Positions 6,647 to 10,561 of a DNA stretch of 10,561 nt are shown one piece after another. The stretch is from an uncultured Pleurocapsa sp. (GTDB lineage Bacteria > Cyanobacteriota > Cyanobacteriia > Cyanobacteriales > Xenococcaceae), in contig CAKZYI010000371.1 in NCBI GenBank assembly GCA_937884735.1, forward strand, positions 1-10,561, written 5' to 3'. Position 1 is the first letter of the stretch. Each line of letters opens with the position of its first letter. The notes beneath the pieces were generated by a model, which saw nothing but the letters and a program-made list of their open reading frames with translations, did not search any database and was not told the DNA's origin. The position numbers and the translations under genes were made by a program.

Positions 6647-7330
6647 TTATTTTGTCGGGGGGTTTATTCCTAATCCTAGTTCTCTTTTGAGTAAATTAAT
6701 CGATTTTTCGCCAATATAGCTATCGGTGCTAATAACTTCAGGAATTCTAATCAAATCTTCTCGCATAGCCACAATTTCAGCCTTGACCAAATCGTAGCTA
6801 GTATAGCCCGTAATAACAGTGTGAGCGGCACGGAGAACGGCTCTAAGACGATCGCGATCGCCAACAGAAGAAGTTAATACTAACAAGTCTTCTCCCCGCT
6901 GACTATTAACAATGCTAGAGGCTACGCTCAAAGTACCCTCACTCAAACTCACAATGCCCAAACAAGCTTGAGACGGTAAACCTTTAATAATCTCTAATTC
7001 TTTGTTGTAATCATAGATATCAATCGGAATGACTCGAAAAGAATTAGGCGGAACAATTGCCAACACTTCTGTAATAAAGTAGCGGATAGTTACCAGTGTT
7101 CCGAAATTAATTTTTTCCAATAACGTAGGTAACTCTTCTAACTCGATTAATTCCACATCAATCGCGAATGATTCTTTTAATTCTTGCTGCATAATTTCCC
7201 CCGCGCCAATATCTCGTCGGGGAACAGTTACAATTACGCGATCGCTACATCTAATCCGCCAGTCTATTTCTTCGATGAAAAGCTCTTTAACCTGTTCGAG
7301 GGTACAGCCCAACTCCAAAACCCGATCCAT
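6647..7330 (-). CDS. C-terminal effector fragment of the split GntR regulator (227 residues)
   Basis: This part can start at an ATG (7328-7330), 28 codons after the TGA. It begins with helical residues MDRVLELGCTLEQVKELFIEEIDWR, as found between HTH and effector, followed by alternating strands and helices (RVIVTVPRRD, VELIELEEL, LVTIRYFITEVLAIVP, ACLGIVSLSEG, DLLVLTSSVGDRD) that suggest a two-lobed sensor fold. I cannot name the ligand. The frame has no further damage across 227 codons. Whether it is expressed by re-initiation is unknown. Confidence 0.6.
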   Translation of the reverse strand: MDRVLELGCTLEQVKELFIEEIDWRIRCSDRVIVTVPRRDIGAGEIMQQELKESFAIDVELIELEELPTLLEKINFGTLVTIRYFITEVLAIVPPNSFRVIPIDIYDYNKELEIIKGLPSQACLGIVSLSEGTLSVASSIVNSQRGEDLLVLTSSVGDRDRLRAVLRAAHTVITGYTSYDLVKAEIVAMREDLIRIPEVISTDSYIGEKSINLLKRELGLGINPPTK

Positions 7331-7394
7331 ACTCTCTTTAATTGCATTTACAGAGCCATCTACAGGAGAATCTGATTTGGCAATATTTTCTCGT

Positions 7395-7420
7395 TCGTGA
7401 ATTTTGACATAAATTCACGA
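7395..7420. other. Perfect 10-bp inverted repeat containing the GntR stop codon
   Basis: TCGTGAATTT (7395-7404) and AAATTCACGA (7411-7420) are exact reverse complements with a 6-nt loop TGACAT. In the minus (coding) strand the first arm reads TCG TGA ATT, so the premature stop is inside the stem. With the expected GGA codon the stem would have exactly one mismatch. Confidence 0.9.
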
Positions 7421-7675
7421 TCCAGCCACAGATTCTACCAAACCACTTTCTTCTAGCTGTTGATAAACCTTACTAATGGTATTACGGTGTAAACCCGTAA
7501 TCATTGCTAATTGTCTGGTGCTGGGCAAACGATGAGCAGGAGGATATTGTCCTGAAGCGATCGCAAACTGGATCTGAGCAAATAGTTGCTTGGAAGCGGG
7601 TACATCACTATCAGACTGGATTTGGAAATTCAGCATTGGATAATCGGCGAGCAAAGGAGCTTTTATGTGCGCCAT
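7415..7675 (-). CDS. N-terminal GntR DNA-binding fragment (86 residues)
   Basis: This is the part of the split regulator before the TGA. It holds the three-helix GntR domain (about residues 26-80: QLFAQIQFAIASGQYPP, RLPSTRQLA, GLHRNTISKVYQQLEESGLV) but stops at VAGS, inside the wing hairpin, and lacks all dimer/effector sequence. If translated alone it would probably not be a stable regulator. Confidence 0.6.
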   Translation of the reverse strand: MAHIKAPLLADYPMLNFQIQSDSDVPASKQLFAQIQFAIASGQYPPAHRLPSTRQLAMITGLHRNTISKVYQQLEESGLVESVAGS

Positions 7676-7782
7676 TGTAGACGCAAAATTTGCTTTTTTT
7701 GCTAAATAATTAATAATTTATCATTCTCATTGGCTTTTGAGATGTTTGCTTAATGGTTATCTAATAAATATTTTCAATAAAT
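7676..7782. promoter_or_regulatory. Upstream region of the gntR-LRAT operon with small palindromes
   Basis: GCAAAATTTGC (7683-7693), an odd-centred palindrome, lies 8 bp before the GntR start, and TCTCA/TGAGA (7725-7729, 7738-7742) forms a second small inverted repeat. Either could be an autoregulatory GntR site, but the arms are only 5 bp and the DNA is AT-rich. No promoter hexamers were convincing. Confidence 0.25.
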
Positions 7783-8108
7783 TTATGATTCTATTTCTGC
7801 ATCTGATGATGGCAAGAACAACTTAGAAAGTAAAAAGCGAAATCCATCTTCGTCTTCAGTACGAACTAAAAATTCTTGTTCTTCCAAATTCTTTAGCATC
7901 GGCAGTAACTCAATAAAAGTTAACGATTTTAAGGTATGAGTAAAAAATGAGGATCGGCAGTAGATGATACCTGCAAGTCATCAGAAGATTCTTGTCTGCT
8001 ACTGAGAGAAGCAATTCCCATGATTACTTTACCTTCTTTGATAGTTTTAGTAGGCTGTAGTGATAAGCCTCTAATTCCAAAGCGCGATCGCAGCAGCTTG
8101 AGTAAATC
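7783..8108 (-). pseudogene. Remnant of an unidentified gene, C-terminal part, one frameshift
   Basis: From 8108 the minus strand reads an open, protein-like frame without a start: DLLKLLRSRFGIRGLSLQ, then GKVIMGIASLSSRQE and STADPHFLLIP, stopping at 7929-7931. A second frame, open from just after the TGA at 7978-7980, continues it as THTLKSLTFIELLPMLKNLE, QEFLVRTEDEDGFRF and LLSKLFLPSSDAEIES, stopping at 7783-7785. Loss of one T from the run at 7942-7947 (A6 on the plus strand) would join them. The total is about 108 residues of a C-terminus; the N-terminal part is absent, with a stop directly before at 8109-8111. I do not recognise the family. The start abuts the toxin remnant, so an old deletion may have fused two genes here. 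Confidence 0.5.
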
Positions 8109-8110
8109 TT

Positions 8111-8218
8111 AAAATAGGTCAATTCTAATTTTTTCCAGAATTTAGCCTCTATTACTTAATTGCCTTTTATTCTTTTCTTGAAGATTCTTTTAAACTAAGA
8201 ACTAAAACTAACTTTCAT
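8111..8218 (-). pseudogene. Decayed RelE/YafQ-like toxin gene of a type II toxin-antitoxin pair
   Basis: An ATG at 8216-8218, 5 nt after the antitoxin stop, reads MKVSFSS-stop-FKRIFKKRIKGN-stop-VIEAKFWKKLEL before similarity ends near 8115. The pattern resembles the N-terminus of cyanobacterial RelE/StbE-family mRNA interferases, which begin MKVxFSSSFKRxFKKRIKGN and continue with a FWxKLE helix. The stops at 8195-8197 (TAG, from TCG Ser) and 8156-8158 (TAA, from CAA Gln) each need one base change. The remaining two thirds of the toxin, including the catalytic C-terminal strands, is absent. The match is from memory of the family, so confidence is moderate. Confidence 0.6.
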
Positions 8219-8223
8219 CACTA

Positions 8224-8427
8224 TTAATCAAGCATCTGTTTCAATTGGTCAATATTGGATGAAAACTCTAGATCGTCTTTTTCATATTCTTTTTGTGCAG
8301 CTATAAAATTTTGATGTATTTTCTCGCGCTTTTCCTCTCGTAAATATTGATTTAATAACATTTGTATTTCTAGTTTTTCTTCTGCTGACAGTTCTTTGAT
8401 TGCTTCGACTACATCACTAAAGCTCAT
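8224..8427 (-). CDS. Antitoxin-like protein, probable orphan of a type II TA pair
   Basis: This 67-residue acidic, helical protein has the features of a small antitoxin family common in cyanobacteria: VVEAIKELSAEEKLEIQMLL (residues 6-25) followed by NQYLREEKREKI and a disordered toxin-wrapping tail FSSNIDQLKQMLD. Such proteins neutralise a RelE-type ribosome-dependent RNase encoded just downstream. Here the downstream gene is a dead toxin starting 5 nt later, so the antitoxin has no local target. It has no obvious DNA-binding fold of its own. The gene lies 56 bp after the permease stop in the same direction and may be read through from it. The frame itself is intact. Confidence 0.7.
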   Translation of the reverse strand: MSFSDVVEAIKELSAEEKLEIQMLLNQYLREEKREKIHQNFIAAQKEYEKDDLEFSSNIDQLKQMLD

Positions 8428-8460
8428 ATTTTTTAAAATCGTTTATTTATAACTATAATT

Positions 8461-8477
8461 GGTAACTCAAAATTACC
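8461..8477 (-). terminator. Small hairpin after the permease gene, doubtful terminator
   Basis: GGTAA (8461-8465) and TTACC (8473-8477) form a 5-bp stem with a 7-nt loop between the permease stop and the antitoxin start. On the minus strand it is followed by AATTATAG rather than a T run, so termination would be weak. Confidence 0.2.
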
Positions 8478-8483
8478 TGTAAA

Positions 8484-10055
8484 TTAACGAGAACGGGTAA
8501 TACGCCAACTTAAAAGAATTACGGGAATTATACCCACCAATACAATGGCTAAAGCAGGTGCAGCAGCTTCGGCTAGTCGTTCATCCGAAGCATATTGATA
8601 GACGCGAATACCCAAGGTATCAAAATTAAAGGGGCGAATTACTAAAGTTGCAGGGAGTTCTTTCATTACATCGACAAAGACTAACATTGCCGAGGTGATT
8701 AAACCTCCTGTCATTAAAGGGGTGTGTACTTTCCAAAGAGTACTAGTTGAACCGTATCCCAAACTACGAGAAGCATCGTCTAGATTGGGAGATATTTTAT
8801 TGAGGCTAGATTCTACTGAACCGAAAGCTACCGCCAGAAAGCGTACTAGATAAGCAAAAATTAGCGATGCTACTGTGCCTGAAAGAAGTAAGCCTGTTGA
8901 TATATTAAAGGTAGCCTGCATCCAGCGATCGATCGCATTATCCAATCCCGCTACGGGAATTAATACTCCAACTGCAATTACCGAACCTGGAATAGCGTAG
9001 CCCATCCCCGCAATTCTCACTGCGGTTTTCATAAACCAATTGGATTCTAATCTTTGCCCGTAAGCCATAAATAAAGATATGGTCATAGCTGCGATCGCCG
9101 TAATTCCCGCTAAAATAAAGCTATGTTGGGCTAAATCTACAAACTCACCATCAAATACTGAATCTAAGTTGTTTAAGGTTAGCTGTAATAAATATCCTGC
9201 TGGGATTATAAATCCTAGAATAACGGGAATTAAACAAGCAGCTAAAGCTAAGAGGCTACGCCAAGATTTCAACTCAAAGGGTGTTAATCTTTTGATCGAA
9301 CTAGATCTTTCGTAATATTGTGCTGCGCTGCGCGATCGCCTTTCTAATAAAATTAGTAATAAAATAAATATCATCAAGCAGGCTGCTAACTGTGCTGCGG
9401 CTGCTCTTTCTCCCAATCCTAGCCAGGTGCGATATATTCCTGTAGTGAAGGTATTTATTCCAAAATACTCTACTGTTCCTAAATCATTTAGGGTTTCCAT
9501 CAATGCCAAAGCCAAACCCGCCACAATTGATGGTCTAGCTAGGGGTAAAGCAATAGTAAAAAAACTGCGCCACGGATTGCACCCCAAGGAGCGACTCGCT
9601 TCAATGGTACGATAATTAGGAAACCAATAATCATCAACGCTCCCCCAACCAAAGATACTCCGCAACGTTGATTGGACAGGACCAAAGTAATCTAGCATGT
9701 TGGTATAGGCATAAGCCAAGAGATATGCAGGTGCAGCCAAGGGTAATAGCAGTCCCCACTCTAGCCAACGACTACCCCAAAAACGACACATAGTAACCAA
9801 CCAAGCCGTACCTACTCCAATAAGACAAACTCCTGCACCAACCAAAAGCATTAACCACAAAGAGTTAGTAATATAGTCTTTCAGGACAGTACTAGCAAGA
9901 TGTTGCCATATATCGCCAGAATTAGTAAAAATACTGCTAAAAACAAATAAAATAGGCGTAGCAATAATTAAAGCGATCGCCATTACTAAAAACGTCCAAC
10001 CATTTAAGGCAAAACGTTTAATTATTTGATTGGGAGATGAAATTAAATTTGCCAT
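8484..10055 (-). CDS. futB: Fe(III) ABC transporter permease, FutB-like, apparently lacking one helix
   Basis: This is the fused two-domain permease of an iron(III)-type (FutABC) importer in the plasma membrane. Each half should carry six helices and an EAA loop that docks the ATPase. Loop 1 is EASRSLG (152-158) leading to LPLARP (170-175); loop 2 is DASRSLG (427-433). Helices visible in the first half are near 20-43, 63-90, 100-124, 174-198 and 220-237; in the second near 266-294, 312-332, 345-371, 388-412, 446-472 and 498-517. The helix that should precede EAA loop 1 is missing: residues 125-151 (GPVQS to YRTI) are polar and run straight into the loop. At 523 residues it is about 30 short of usual FutB proteins. 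The frame is otherwise intact. The binding protein and ATPase genes are not in the window. Substrate assignment rests on family resemblance. Confidence 0.88.
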   Translation of the reverse strand: MANLISSPNQIIKRFALNGWTFLVMAIALIIATPILFVFSSIFTNSGDIWQHLASTVLKDYITNSLWLMLLVGAGVCLIGVGTAWLVTMCRFWGSRWLEWGLLLPLAAPAYLLAYAYTNMLDYFGPVQSTLRSIFGWGSVDDYWFPNYRTIEASRSLGCNPWRSFFTIALPLARPSIVAGLALALMETLNDLGTVEYFGINTFTTGIYRTWLGLGERAAAAQLAACLMIFILLLILLERRSRSAAQYYERSSSIKRLTPFELKSWRSLLALAACLIPVILGFIIPAGYLLQLTLNNLDSVFDGEFVDLAQHSFILAGITAIAAMTISLFMAYGQRLESNWFMKTAVRIAGMGYAIPGSVIAVGVLIPVAGLDNAIDRWMQATFNISTGLLLSGTVASLIFAYLVRFLAVAFGSVESSLNKISPNLDDASRSLGYGSTSTLWKVHTPLMTGGLITSAMLVFVDVMKELPATLVIRPFNFDTLGIRVYQYASDERLAEAAAPALAIVLVGIIPVILLSWRITRSR

Positions 10056-10161
10056 TTATGTGTGGTTGCTAATATTTAATATAAATAGTGGGCAATACAG
10101 AGTTACTTTAATGATTGACTAATTTATTTTTTAGCCCACCATACAATTACTGCTAACTGAT
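10056..10161. promoter_or_regulatory. Divergent promoter region between the permease gene and aroB
   Basis: The 106-bp gap must hold both promoters. GTGGGC (10088-10093) and GCCCAC (10134-10139) are reverse complements 40 bp apart. The AT-rich part near 10070-10087 could suit a Fur-type site for an iron transporter, but I see no clear match to a Fur box. TTGACT at 10115-10120 is a possible aroB -35, without a good -10 at normal spacing. Confidence 0.3.
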
Positions 10162-10561
10162 ATGCCTAACATTACTGTCGATTTACCTCAAAATTCTTAT
10201 AAGATTGCGATCGCTTCTAATAGCCTTAATCAATTAGGTAGTCAGATGCAGCAGTTGAATCTGGGTAAAAGAGTTTTATTAATCTCAAATCCTAAGATTT
10301 TTAGTCATTATGGGGATACTTGCATTCAGTCTTTAAAAGCTGCTGGTTTTGAAACCTGCATCCATTTAATACCCGCAGGAGAAGAACACAAACATCTTCA
10401 ATCTATTCAAAAAGTATACGATACTGCCCTAACCAATCACTTAGAACGCTCCTCTACGTTAGTTGCTTTGGGTGGTGGGGAAATTGGCGACATGACTGTC
10501 TTCTCCTCTGCAACTTGGCTTAGAGGGGTAAATTTTGTGCAAGTACCTACTTCTTTGCTAG
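10162..10561 (+). CDS. aroB: 3-dehydroquinate synthase, 5' part only
   Basis: AroB converts DAHP to 3-dehydroquinate, step 2 of the shikimate pathway, in the cytosol, using NAD and a divalent metal. The 133 codons present begin MPNITVDLPQNSYKI and contain the cofactor-binding segments KRVLLISNPKI, PAGEEHK and LVALGGGEIGDM, then SATWLRGVNFVQVPTSLL at the edge; metal ligands lie beyond the window. Two positions differ from the strongly conserved GGGVxGDxxGF motif: Glu replaces Val (GGGEIGD) and Val replaces Gly (DMTVF). The frame is open. The start is supported by alignment to family N-termini; no clear ribosome-binding site precedes it. Confidence 0.95.
   Translation, partial: MPNITVDLPQNSYKIAIASNSLNQLGSQMQQLNLGKRVLLISNPKIFSHYGDTCIQSLKAAGFETCIHLIPAGEEHKHLQSIQKVYDTALTNHLERSSTLVALGGGEIGDMTVFSSATWLRGVNFVQVPTSLL

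Larger units (their letters stand above)
6647..7675 (-). pseudogene. GntR-family transcriptional regulator interrupted by one in-frame TGA
   Basis: Reading from the ATG at 7675 gives one continuous frame of 342 codons broken only at codon 87, a TGA at 7415-7417. Before it is a GntR winged helix (LPSTRQLAMITGLHRNTISKVYQQLEESGLVE split over residues 50-80); after it the frame resumes with IYVKIHERE, the normal continuation of the GSGxYV wing, and then about 250 residues of effector domain. A single change of GGA (Gly) to TGA explains the break. There is no frameshift and no other stop, so the mutation is recent, or it is a sequencing error, or both halves are still made. It leads the LRAT gene by 16 nt. 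An ATG at 7636 is an alternative start (MLNFQIQ), closer to the beginning of the conserved domain. Confidence 0.85.

Noticed and set aside
7415..7417. TGA in the GntR gene read as selenocysteine or programmed readthrough
   Set aside because: The expected residue is glycine, not cysteine; cyanobacteria generally lack selenocysteine machinery; and the hairpin contains the stop rather than following it.
8224..8427. Complete functional toxin-antitoxin system
   Set aside because: The downstream toxin frame has two stops and lacks its C-terminal part, so only the antitoxin can be made.
9079..9615. Plus-strand open frames opposite the permease gene
   Set aside because: They are antisense to a well-supported coding sequence and have no recognisable protein features; likewise the short frames opposite the TetR and GntR genes and the +2 frame within the Rieske gene.
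10070..10090. Fur box before the iron permease gene
   Set aside because: The stretch is AT-rich but shows no clear symmetric match to a Fur site; AT content alone is not enough in this genome.

Overview
The window is chromosomal DNA of a phycobilisome-containing cyanobacterium. At least 14 copies of the HIP1 octamer GCGATCGC, a CpcS/CpeS-type bilin lyase and FutB-like, MtnP, HisIE and AroB proteins of cyanobacterial character all point that way. The DNA is AT-rich, which fits Pleurocapsales or related unicellular/baeocystous lineages, but genus is a guess.

Layout. (1) 1-310, minus: 5' part of a secreted acidic repeat protein running off the left edge, built on a 33-bp tandem repeat; then about 680 bp of AT-rich non-coding DNA with one notable hairpin. 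(2) 992-2807: hisIE (+), converging on a phycobiliprotein lyase gene (-), then a divergent hypothetical gene (+). (3) 2825-4831: a TetR-type regulator carrying an extra C-terminal winged helix (-), divergent from a Rieske non-heme iron oxygenase (+); the 156-bp gap holds two inverted repeats with TGTC/GACA half-sites, so the pair looks like a local switch. (4) 4944-5816: mtnP (+), followed by a short heptanucleotide repeat. (5) 5950-8427, all minus: an LRAT-domain/PspA-like fusion gene behind a GntR regulator split by one in-frame TGA, then remnants of an unidentified gene and of a RelE/YafQ-like toxin, and an apparently intact antitoxin gene. This is a zone of gene decay. (6) 8484-10055, minus: a FutB-like two-domain Fe(III) ABC permease that appears to lack one transmembrane helix. 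(7) 10162-end, plus: the 5' part of aroB.

Most genes are unrelated housekeeping genes. Functional units supported by layout are the TetR/Rieske divergent pair, the GntR-LRAT operon (16-nt gap) and the antitoxin/dead-toxin pair (5-nt gap). The best candidates for something new are the LRAT-PspA fusion with its GntR regulator, the palindrome that exactly contains the GntR nonsense codon, and the permease lacking a helix. All assignments come from reading motifs by eye; no database search was run.
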